Shown piece by piece: positions 1-5,987 of a DNA stretch of 6,897 nucleotides (position 1 is the first letter of the stretch; every line of letters begins with the position of its first letter). The DNA is from Planctomycetota bacterium (GTDB taxonomy: Bacteria; Planctomycetota; Planctomycetia; Planctomycetales; Planctomycetaceae). The notes below the pieces were generated by a model that did not search any database, was not told the DNA's origin, and saw nothing but the letters and a program-made list of their open reading frames with translations. Both the position numbers and the translations under genes were made by a program. The DNA is taken from the NCBI GenBank assembly GCA_029977045.1, contig JAPOLP010000289.1:1-6897 (forward strand), given 5' to 3'.

Positions 1-2417
1 ACCTGGCGACGTTCAAGGAGCGTGACCTTCTGTTGAAACTCCGGGGCGGTGACTCACTGGCGGATCCGGAAGACTTCGGAACCGCATTCAGTCTCGCACA
101 GGACCTGGTTACCAAGAAGACGAAGCCGCTGCAGGATGCCATTGCCGCCGCGAAGTCTGGTGAGGATAAGCAGAAGGCCCAGCAGGACCTCGACATCCAC
201 ATCGACGAGGCCGCTCGGCTGTTGAAGATCGCGCTGCGGCTTGCTGACGACCAGACGGCAGTCAGCGAAGTGAATCTCGCTCGCTACTACCTCGGCTACA
301 TGTACTACCTGGGGCGTAAGAGCTACGAGGCCGCGATCCTGACAGGGTTCGTCGCTCGCAACTATGGCGACGAGAATCCGGTGCAGGCACAGGATTCCGC
401 CTATATGGCGATGGCTGCCTACGTTCAGGCGTTTAACGAAAACGGACGTCTGAAACGCAAGGCCGATCAGCAGATCGATGTCGCTCAGATGCGGGAAGTC
501 GCTGAGTTCCTCATCGAAAAGTGGCCGGACAGTGATCGGGCGATGGACGCTCGCGACCAGTTGGGCCGCGTCTACCGGATGCTCGACGATTATGAGCAGG
601 CCGCTAAGTGGTTCAGCGAGATTCCGGAGAATGCCGCACGCTATACCGAGGCGCAAACGCTGGCCGGACAGTCGTACTGGAGTGCTTACGTTCTGTCGGC
701 AAACAAGGAACAGGGCGAGCGTGCTGACCAGAACACACTCGACGGATGGATGGCTTCTGCCGAGAAGCACCTGCAGAACGGAATCAATCTTGGTGAGAAG
801 GCGACACCAGCGGCCACTCCTGCCAGCGACGAACTGATTGCAGCGAAGGTTTCGCTGGTCCAGATTCTGGTCTCGCAGCAGAAGTACCAGGGCGGCGTTG
901 ACCTGCTGATCAAGGATCCGCATGCCGTCCTCAACGCGATTCAGGTCGAAGATGAATCAAAACGACCTTCCGATGCAGCCAGCGTGAAGAGCATTTCCTT
1001 CGCGTCGCTGGCTTATCAGTTGCTGCTGCGGTGCTACGTCGGACTGGGGAACGAACATCTCGACGACGCTCGTGCGACGATGAATCGCCTGGAAAAAATC
1101 GGCGGTGGCGGTGGAGCGGCTCTGACTGAGATTTACCGCCAGCTCGGTGACGAGCTGAAGCAGGAACTGGCTCAGTTGAAGGGCGCCGGCAGGATCGAGC
1201 AGTTTAACCAGGTACGATTGTCCTTCGAGACGTTTCTCGATGACCTCTTCAAACGCAAGGACCAGACGGTCAACTCGCTGACCTGGATTGGCGAAACGAA
1301 CTATGGCCTCGCTCAGGGCAGCTCGGACGATCCGGCGGCTGCCGGGAAGTACTTCGATCGAGCAGCCTCGGCTTACCAGGCGATTCTCGACCGGTCATCT
1401 GCCGACCCGAAATTCATTGACCCCGCCCGGCTGGATTCCGTCCGCCTGCGTCTGGTCAACTGCCGCCGCAATCAGGGCAACTTCGAACAGGCGGAGGGAC
1501 TCGTCAAAGAAATCCTGGCGAAGAACTCGAATACGATCGACGCTCAGCTTGAAGCCGGTTACGTGTACCAGGACTGGGGCAGCAGCGGCCAGGGCGACAG
1601 CTACAAGAAGCTGCTGCTTGCAATTTCCGGCGATGAAGCCAGTAAGGTTTGGGGTTGGGCGAACACCGCACTGCGGCTGCAGCGTTCGATCGATTCCGGT
1701 GGGCCGGACGCGAAAGCCCGCTGGGGGGACCGGCTGTATGAGTCGCAGTTGAATTTTGCCACCTGCCGACACGAATACGGCAAGGCACTGACTGGCCCGG
1801 AACGCAAGTCGCAGTTCGAGCGAGCGAAGTCGGCAATTAACACCTTCGTCGCGATTACCCAGGACTTTGATGACGAGTGGTGGGCGAAGTTTGACCTGTT
1901 GTTTCAGGACATTCAGCGCAGTGAGGGGGCGTTGACTCCAGTTGCTCTTGAGCGGCCAACGTCGTTTGCACCGCAACCAGCTGAGTCGGTGGCTGCGGAC
2001 TCTGGTACGAGAAAGAGCACGAAGAAGAAGTCGAAGAAGTCAAACGCGTCAAAGCCTGCTGACGATGCAGGTTCCGGCCTGACATATGCGATGTTCGGGA
2101 TTGTTGCATTGCTGGGCCTGGGTGGCGGAGCGGTTATGGTGTTGAAGGGCTCAAAGGGGCGGCGTCGGTCGCCAGCGCTGGCTGCGACACAGATTGATCC
2201 TCCAGTGATTGCACCTCCGCCGGCGGCTCCGCAACGGAAGAAGAAGCCAGCGGCGGCAGCGCCATCGGCACCGGGGCAGGCTGGAGTTCAGCCAGTGTCC
2301 GATGGCGAGAAACCCAAGCGTCCGCTGACGCCGGAAGAGAAAGAAAAGTTGCGACGGCGAAGAGCAGCAAAGGCCAAAGCTGAGCTGGAACGCAAGAAGC
2401 AGGCAGGGGAAGAGTAA
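1..2417 (+). CDS. Large TPR-repeat protein with C-terminal membrane anchor, 5'-truncated by window edge
   Basis: The reading frame is open from base 3 to the TAA at 2415-2417, giving 804 visible codons; the true start lies upstream. Most of the protein is alpha-helical with TPR-like repeats, for example around visible residues 89-121, 164-226 and 491-524 (patterns such as Y-x-x-A-A-K-W-F and N-F-E-Q-A-E-G-L). A run of five glycines lies near residues 367-371. Near the C-terminus comes a lysine-rich stretch (STKKKSKKS), then one hydrophobic segment at about residues 693-714, a basic KGSKGRRRS patch, a Pro/Ala/Lys-rich tail and a final charged helix. TPR domains act as protein-protein scaffolds. 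With ExbB and ExbD genes downstream, I infer a membrane-anchored partner of that motor, with the TPR part probably periplasmic. A signal peptide would be upstream and cannot be seen. The specific function is unknown. Confidence 0.88.
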   Translation, partial: LATFKERDLLLKLRGGDSLADPEDFGTAFSLAQDLVTKKTKPLQDAIAAAKSGEDKQKAQQDLDIHIDEAARLLKIALRLADDQTAVSEVNLARYYLGYMYYLGRKSYEAAILTGFVARNYGDENPVQAQDSAYMAMAAYVQAFNENGRLKRKADQQIDVAQMREVAEFLIEKWPDSDRAMDARDQLGRVYRMLDDYEQAAKWFSEIPENAARYTEAQTLAGQSYWSAYVLSANKEQGERADQNTLDGWMASAEKHLQNGINLGEKATPAATPASDELIAAKVSLVQILVSQQKYQGGVDLLIKDPHAVLNAIQVEDESKRPSDAASVKSISFASLAYQLLLRCYVGLGNEHLDDARATMNRLEKIGGGGGAALTEIYRQLGDELKQELAQLKGAGRIEQFNQVRLSFETFLDDLFKRKDQTVNSLTWIGETNYGLAQGSSDDPAAAGKYFDRAASAYQAILDRSSADPKFIDPARLDSVRLRLVNCRRNQGNFEQAEGLVKEILAKNSNTIDAQLEAGYVYQDWGSSGQGDSYKKLLLAISGDEASKVWGWANTALRLQRSIDSGGPDAKARWGDRLYESQLNFATCRHEYGKALTGPERKSQFERAKSAINTFVAITQDFDDEWWAKFDLLFQDIQRSEGALTPVALERPTSFAPQPAESVAADSGTRKSTKKKSKKSNASKPADDAGSGLTYAMFGIVALLGLGGGAVMVLKGSKGRRRSPALAATQIDPPVIAPPPAAPQRKKKPAAAAPSAPGQAGVQPVSDGEKPKRPLTPEEKEKLRRRRAAKAKAELERKKQAGEE

Positions 2418-2423
2418 CCATTC

Positions 2424-2441
2424 ACTCGGCAGGGACCGAGT
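2424..2441 (+). other. Small stem-loop just after the first TPR gene
   Basis: ACTCGG (2424-2429) pairs perfectly with CCGAGT (2436-2441) around a 6-base loop, starting 7 bases after the stop codon of the upstream gene. It has no clear T-tract behind it, so it is not a standard intrinsic terminator. It could protect the 3' end of an mRNA segment, or be chance. Confidence 0.3.
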
Positions 2442-2515
2442 ATTTGCCGTTCAGCGAAGTCTCAATCAGAAAACTGAATCCGATCGAGTCGGAACTCCAA
2501 TTACGAGTAACCACA

Positions 2516-3562
2516 ATGAAGCTATTCACCACTCTCTGTGTGATGATCAGCGTGCTGGCCTGCGTTGTTACGGCGGACGCGTTCGATGAAGTGTCGCGCC
2601 GATCTGACAAGGCCGTCAAAGGTAACATTACTGGGGTGACGAAGGACGGAGTCAAAATCAAGCCGCCCACCGGTGCCGAAGTTACTGTGCCGGCTAACGA
2701 TATCGCCGACATCCGCTGGGATGATGAACCGCTCTCACTGCAGGGGGCTCGAATCGCGGCAAAGAACGGCAACTCCGAGAGCGCACTCGAAGAGCTGAAG
2801 AAGAGTGCTGCGGATTCGAAGGCCAAAGGCGACATCAAGGCTGAGATTGATTACCTGACGGCCAGCATCATCGCGCAGAATGGTCTGGGGCAGTCAGACA
2901 TCGCCCAGCTTGAGGACGCCGCCACGAAGCTCGACGCGTTTTCAAAAGCGAACGGCAGCAATGCCCGGTACTTTGACGCTGTCTATCTTCTCTGGCGTGT
3001 CCAGCTGGCACGTCAGGAGTTTGATGGAGCGGCTTCGGCCTTCCAGCAGCTCAGCCAGGCTCCGTGGTCGGACTACAAGATGGCCGCTCAGAACGCCACG
3101 GCGAAACTCGCCCTGAAGAAGGGAGACCTGGCAGCGGCCCTCGCGTCGTTCGAGGGTGTGCTCGGCCAGTCTGCAAAGTCCCCTGCGGAAATCTCCCGGC
3201 GAAACGAAGCTCTGCTGGGCAAGGCGACGGTCACTCTGAAGCAGGGCAATGCCCAGCAGGCTCTCGACACGATCAATGAGGCGATTCAGGCTGCCGATCC
3301 GGAAGACAGCGGTGTTCAGGCCGAAGCATTTGTAAGAAAAGGCGACAGTCTGCGTTTACTCGGCAAGACCAAGGAAGCCATTCTTGCTTATCTGCACGTT
3401 CCGGTACTGTTTGAAAAGGAAGCGGCCTTGAACGCTGAAGCGCTGTTTCACTTGTCTTCGCTGTGGTCTGCTGCCGGGCAACCCGAGCGTGGACTGGCAG
3501 CCAGCCAGGAACTTCGCGACAACTATCCCAACACGGAATGGGCTCAGAAACTGGGCCAGTAG
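2516..3562 (+). CDS. Secreted TPR-repeat protein with N-terminal SH3-like beta-domain
   Basis: The product is 348 residues. I chose the ATG at 2516 because it begins a classic signal peptide: MKLF, a hydrophobic core to about residue 19, and a likely cut after ADA at 20-22. An in-frame TTG at 2444 would add 24 polar residues in front and hide the signal. Residues about 33-71 form a small beta-rich module (KGNITGVTKDGVKIK, then VTVPANDIADIRWDDEP), resembling the short SH3-like module found before helical repeats in planctomycete proteins. Residues about 75-345 are TPR-like helices, including F-D-G-A-A-S-A-F near 169-176, G-N-A-Q-Q-A-L near 244-250 and G-K-T-K-E-A-I near 283-289. The Shine-Dalgarno match is weak. 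The protein probably acts in the periplasm as a scaffold, and its place between the other TPR gene and the ExbB gene suggests it partners the motor. The exact role is unknown. Confidence 0.87.
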   Translation: MKLFTTLCVMISVLACVVTADAFDEVSRRSDKAVKGNITGVTKDGVKIKPPTGAEVTVPANDIADIRWDDEPLSLQGARIAAKNGNSESALEELKKSAADSKAKGDIKAEIDYLTASIIAQNGLGQSDIAQLEDAATKLDAFSKANGSNARYFDAVYLLWRVQLARQEFDGAASAFQQLSQAPWSDYKMAAQNATAKLALKKGDLAAALASFEGVLGQSAKSPAEISRRNEALLGKATVTLKQGNAQQALDTINEAIQAADPEDSGVQAEAFVRKGDSLRLLGKTKEAILAYLHVPVLFEKEAALNAEALFHLSSLWSAAGQPERGLAASQELRDNYPNTEWAQKLGQ

Positions 3563-3675
3563 AATCCTGCCAATAGAATGTTCCGCGGACGTCTGGCTCT
3601 GGGCCGCGTTCGCCGTTGCTGAAATATCGATCGAATCACACCGAACTCACTGAAACATCTGGCGTTACTGCCCCG

Positions 3676-3680
3676 AGGAG
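3676..3680 (+). promoter_or_regulatory. Ribosome binding site of the ExbB-family gene
   Basis: AGGAG lies 8 bases before the ATG at 3689. It decides the start: the alternative in-frame TTG at 3683 would be only 2 bases from this site. Confidence 0.75.
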
Positions 3681-3688
3681 ACTTGATC

Positions 3689-4609
3689 ATGCCGCAGCTC
3701 GGTTTTGAAAGCCGCCTGTCTACGTTCCGCTCCATTGTGCTGGGAGCGTTGTTCTGCGTTGCCGCCTTCGTGTTCGCTCCAGCACAGGTGTCTGCCTGGC
3801 AGGACGACGGCGGAGAGGCCGCGACAGAAGAAATGGCCGAGCCGGAAGCTGCAGACGAAGGGGCTGCTGACGACGGAGGTGGAGAAGATGCTGGTGACGA
3901 AGGACCGGCCATCGATGCCAGCCAGAGCTTCCTGTCCTGGATGATCGAGGCTTCGGGTATCTTCGGTGGTATGATCCTCCTGCTCAGCTTCATGATGGTC
4001 GCCCTCGTGATGATGAATATCCTGCAGGTTCGACGTGACAACTTCGTGCCGCAATCCTTTATCGAGCAGTTCGAGCAGCGGCTGAATGCTCGGGATTTCC
4101 AGGGTGCTTACGAGCAGGCTCGGGCGGATGATTCGCTGGTTGCTCGCGTTCTCGCCGCTGGGCTCGCCAAGGTGAATCTCGGTTATGAACGGGCTGTCGA
4201 AGGAATGCAGGAAGTCGGTGACGACGAAAACATGGCTCTCGAACATCGTCTCAGCTATCTCGCCCTGATCAGCGCGATCGCCCCGATGCTCGGCCTGATG
4301 GGTACTGTCTACGGTATGATCATGTCGTTCCGCGTGATCGCGACTTCGCCGACGACTCCGAAGCCGTCTGAGCTGGCTGGTGGTATTTCGAGCGCTCTGT
4401 TTACGACGCTCGAGGGTCTGGTTGTTGCCATTCCCGCGATGGTTGCCTACGCCGTCCTGCGAAACCGAATCGCCCGCTTCATCATGGAAGTGAGCATGGT
4501 CAGCGAAGGACTGATGAGTCGCTTCGCTCAGGCTGGCCGTCAGACAACGCCGCAGAAGCCTGCCGGTGGCGCCGCTCCGGCTGGTGCACCCGCTGCTCCG
4601 CAGCAGTAA
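3689..4609 (+). CDS. MotA/TolQ/ExbB proton channel family protein
   Basis: The product is 306 residues, from the ATG at 3689 behind a good AGGAG site. It is the channel subunit of an ion-driven inner-membrane motor. The order is: signal peptide (1-36, hydrophobic 16-30, likely cut after VSA); acidic linker (39-71) with 15 Asp/Glu and no Lys/Arg; first channel helix about 89-112; a cytoplasmic region with R-D-F-Q-G-A-Y-E-Q-A near 135-144; second helix about 190-213 with the family signature APMLGLMGTVYGM; third helix about 233-256 with ALFTTLEGLVVAIPAM; and an Ala/Pro/Gly tail. Thr206 and Thr240 line up by eye with the functional threonines 148 and 181 of E. coli ExbB. Two ExbD genes follow directly. 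The 126-base gap upstream shows no convincing promoter or terminator. Family membership is clear, but ExbB, TolQ and other motor subtypes cannot be separated from sequence alone. Confidence 0.95.
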   Translation: MPQLGFESRLSTFRSIVLGALFCVAAFVFAPAQVSAWQDDGGEAATEEMAEPEAADEGAADDGGGEDAGDEGPAIDASQSFLSWMIEASGIFGGMILLLSFMMVALVMMNILQVRRDNFVPQSFIEQFEQRLNARDFQGAYEQARADDSLVARVLAAGLAKVNLGYERAVEGMQEVGDDENMALEHRLSYLALISAIAPMLGLMGTVYGMIMSFRVIATSPTTPKPSELAGGISSALFTTLEGLVVAIPAMVAYAVLRNRIARFIMEVSMVSEGLMSRFAQAGRQTTPQKPAGGAAPAGAPAAPQQ

Positions 4610-4624
4610 CCAGTTTCTGGAATC

Positions 4625-4655
4625 AGCCTGCGATGCGGTAACAGCATCGCGGGCT
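4625..4655 (+). other. 12-bp stem-loop between the ExbB and first ExbD genes
   Basis: The arms are AGCCTGCGATGC (4625-4636) and GCATCGCGGGCT (4644-4655), with a 7-base loop. All 12 positions pair, one as a T-G wobble. It starts 16 bases after the ExbB stop codon and ends 38 bases before the ExbD start. Only three T's follow (CCGTTT), so it looks like a leaky terminator or an mRNA-stabilising hairpin and not a full stop. Either would raise ExbB output relative to ExbD; that role is inference. Confidence 0.6.
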
Positions 4656-4693
4656 CCGTTTGAGTCAACTTTCAATTACTGCGGAACAGATCA

Positions 4694-5176
4694 ATGCCGA
4701 AGAAACGATCTTCCGGTATCGGCTCGATCGAAGTCGACATGACGCCGATGATCGACATCGTGTTTCAGTTGATCGCATTCTTCATGGTGATCAACAACTT
4801 CGAGCAGACTCAGGCGGACGAACGCGTGAAGCTGCCACGTGATGCTCTGGCCAAGCCGCCGGAAGTCAAAATCGAGCACGAGATCACGCTCAACATCGGC
4901 TTCCTGCGCGACATGCAGGGCGAACGTACGAACGCCGATCCGTTCCTGTTCAATTTTGGTGGCGAGGACATGATGCCGCCACTGAGCGCCAGCAAGGCTC
5001 TCGAACAGGAAGCTCGTCTGTATAACAACCGAGAGATTAACCCGGCTGACGTGACTGTCAAAATCAGGGCAGATGCCGAGGTGCCCACCGGAGTTGTGCA
5101 GGAACTGATCAAGCTGGCTCAGGATGCCAAGTTTGAAAAGTTCGCGATGTCCGCCATGTCGAGTGACGGTACTTAG
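4694..5176 (+). CDS. ExbD/TolR family protein (first copy)
   Basis: The product is 160 residues, from the ATG at 4694, with a weak GGA Shine-Dalgarno match at 4683-4685. This is the second type of subunit in ExbB/ExbD motors: a short cytoplasmic N-terminus, one membrane helix and a periplasmic domain. The signature VDMTPMIDIVFQL spans residues 14-26. Asp21 in the helix matches the proton-carrying aspartate of the family (Asp25 in E. coli ExbD). The helix runs to about residue 34. The periplasmic part ends with VTVKIRADAEVPTG (120-133) and an amphipathic helix, as in typical ExbD folds. Residues 60-110 include a less typical insert with aromatic and glycine residues (FLFNFGGED). It lies 84 bases after the ExbB gene and 82 before a second, clearly different ExbD gene. 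Confidence in the family is high; its cargo or partner is unknown. Confidence 0.93.
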   Translation: MPKKRSSGIGSIEVDMTPMIDIVFQLIAFFMVINNFEQTQADERVKLPRDALAKPPEVKIEHEITLNIGFLRDMQGERTNADPFLFNFGGEDMMPPLSASKALEQEARLYNNREINPADVTVKIRADAEVPTGVVQELIKLAQDAKFEKFAMSAMSSDGT

Positions 5177-5197
5177 TCAAAGGCATTTCGAGAGGGA

Positions 5198-5212
5198 CCG
5201 CTGTTGAAGCGG
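5198..5212 (+). other. Short stem-loop between the two ExbD genes
   Basis: CCGCT (5198-5202) pairs with AGCGG (5208-5212) across a 5-base loop, with GAGGGA before it and CTCCTC after it possibly extending the stem imperfectly. No T-tract follows. This may be a small intercistronic hairpin, but the stem is short enough to be chance. Confidence 0.25.
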
Positions 5213-5258
5213 CTCCTCACGTAGTGAAGTCAATCTGTCTGGAATCGAGTGCCAAGCC

Positions 5259-5762
5259 ATGGCTCGAAATCGAAAGCCTCAGGAAAAGCTGGAAACGAAC
5301 ATGTCGGCAATGATCGACGTCGTGTTCCAGCTGCTGATCTTCTTCATGCTGACGCTGAAGCTGATCGAGCCGGAAGGCGACTTCAACATCAATATGCCAG
5401 CGCAGGGGAAAAGTAACCCAAACGACAGTGAGCCGCCGCCGCTTGATACCAAGGTCAAGCTGCAGGCCAACGCGGACGGCACACTGTCGGGAGTGTTTCT
5501 TGGCAGCCGACCGCTCGGAAACGATGCGGACGCCTTTAAGCGATTGAACATCGAGATTCTGCGGCTGATTGGTTCGCCGGATAACCCTCTGGCTGAGGAC
5601 ATGGCTGTCGAGATCGACGCTGACTACAACCTCCATTTTCGGCACGTCATCAGTGCGGTTGGAGCCTGTACGGGACGTGTTGACCCCCGGACTCAGCGGG
5701 TCGTCAAGTACATCAAGAACATCAAGTTCAAACCGCCGCAGAAGCCCGGAGCTGCGAGCTGA
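5259..5762 (+). CDS. ExbD/TolR family protein (second copy)
   Basis: The product is 167 residues, from the ATG at 5259; GGAATCGAG at 5241-5249 is only a weak ribosome binding site. The membrane helix starts with NMSAMIDVVFQLLIFFML (residues 14-31), and Asp20 is the family's proton-carrying aspartate. The Thr-Pro pair that usually precedes it, present in the first copy, is Ser-Ala here. The periplasmic part has a proline-rich linker (near 58-62), a beta/alpha domain (VKLQANADG, AVEIDADYNLHFRHVISAV) and a long end with YIKNIKFKPP (151-160), a C-terminal pattern common in planctomycete ExbD proteins. It differs from the first copy over nearly its whole length, so the two are not a recent duplication. 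It is the last gene before the terminator, and probably forms a mixed motor with the ExbB protein and the first copy. Confidence 0.93.
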   Translation: MARNRKPQEKLETNMSAMIDVVFQLLIFFMLTLKLIEPEGDFNINMPAQGKSNPNDSEPPPLDTKVKLQANADGTLSGVFLGSRPLGNDADAFKRLNIEILRLIGSPDNPLAEDMAVEIDADYNLHFRHVISAVGACTGRVDPRTQRVVKYIKNIKFKPPQKPGAAS

Positions 5763-5787
5763 GAATGTGAGCGAATCGCTCGATCTG

Positions 5788-5814
5788 ACGCCCGGTTTTC
5801 GCCGGGCGTTTTTT
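5788..5814 (+). terminator. Intrinsic terminator ending the ExbB/ExbD operon
   Basis: ACGCCCGG (5788-5795) pairs perfectly with CCGGGCGT (5802-5809) around a 6-base loop, followed directly by six T's (5809-5814) and three more after one G. It lies 25 bases after the stop of the second ExbD gene. A small GAGCG-AAT-CGCTC hairpin sits just before it at 5769-5781. This is the only strong terminator in the window and marks the end of the motor operon. Confidence 0.9.
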
Positions 5815-5857
5815 GTTTGCGGCAGGCGAGTTCTCGCCGGGCGAGTCGCGGGCTGGA

Positions 5858-5885
5858 TTGTTCGCTGCGGTCCATCAGATAGACT
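5858..5885 (+). promoter_or_regulatory. Possible promoter for the beta-propeller gene
   Basis: TTGTTC (5858-5863) and TAGACT (5880-5885) are 16 bases apart, in the gap between the terminator and the next gene. The matches to the sigma-70 consensus are only 3/6 and 4/6. A promoter is expected in this 173-base stretch, but this exact site is a guess. Confidence 0.2.
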
Positions 5886-5975
5886 CCGCCCCTCAGTTTT
5901 CCAGGTCGTCCCGGCTTTGCTGGTCGCCTGGCCTGCGCCCGACACCCGTCCGCTAAAAAGGCACTGAGTTTCACG

Positions 5976-5981
5976 AAGGAG
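5976..5981 (+). promoter_or_regulatory. Ribosome binding site of the beta-propeller gene
   Basis: AAGGAG lies 6 bases before the GTG at 5988. It fixes that GTG as the start and is the strongest Shine-Dalgarno match in the window. Confidence 0.8.
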
Positions 5982-5987
5982 CTTCTC

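Noticed and set aside
33..35. TTG as the start of the first TPR gene
   Set aside because: The frame is open to the left edge with plausible protein sequence (LATFKERDLL), there is no ribosome site before the TTG, and no signal peptide follows it. The gene is better called truncated.
54..923. 289-codon open frame on the - strand
   Set aside because: It lies opposite the TPR gene, which has consistent repeat structure; the antisense translation shows no domain.
2444..2446. TTG as the start of the second TPR gene
   Set aside because: The ATG at 2516 begins a clear signal peptide; the extra 24 residues would bury it and look like untranslated sequence.
3584..3608. CGCGG/CCGCG inverted repeat before the ExbB gene
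   Set aside because: The stem is only 5 bp with a 15-base loop and no T-tract; it is easily due to chance in GC-rich DNA.
3665..4675. 336-codon open frame on the - strand
   Set aside because: It lies opposite the clear ExbB-family gene and its translation is His/Ser/Arg-rich with no domain; it is an antisense shadow.
5825..5838. GGCGAG-TT-CTCGCC palindrome after the terminator
   Set aside because: It is short, with a tight loop, and is not placed near a start or followed by T's. It could be an operator, but nothing supports that.
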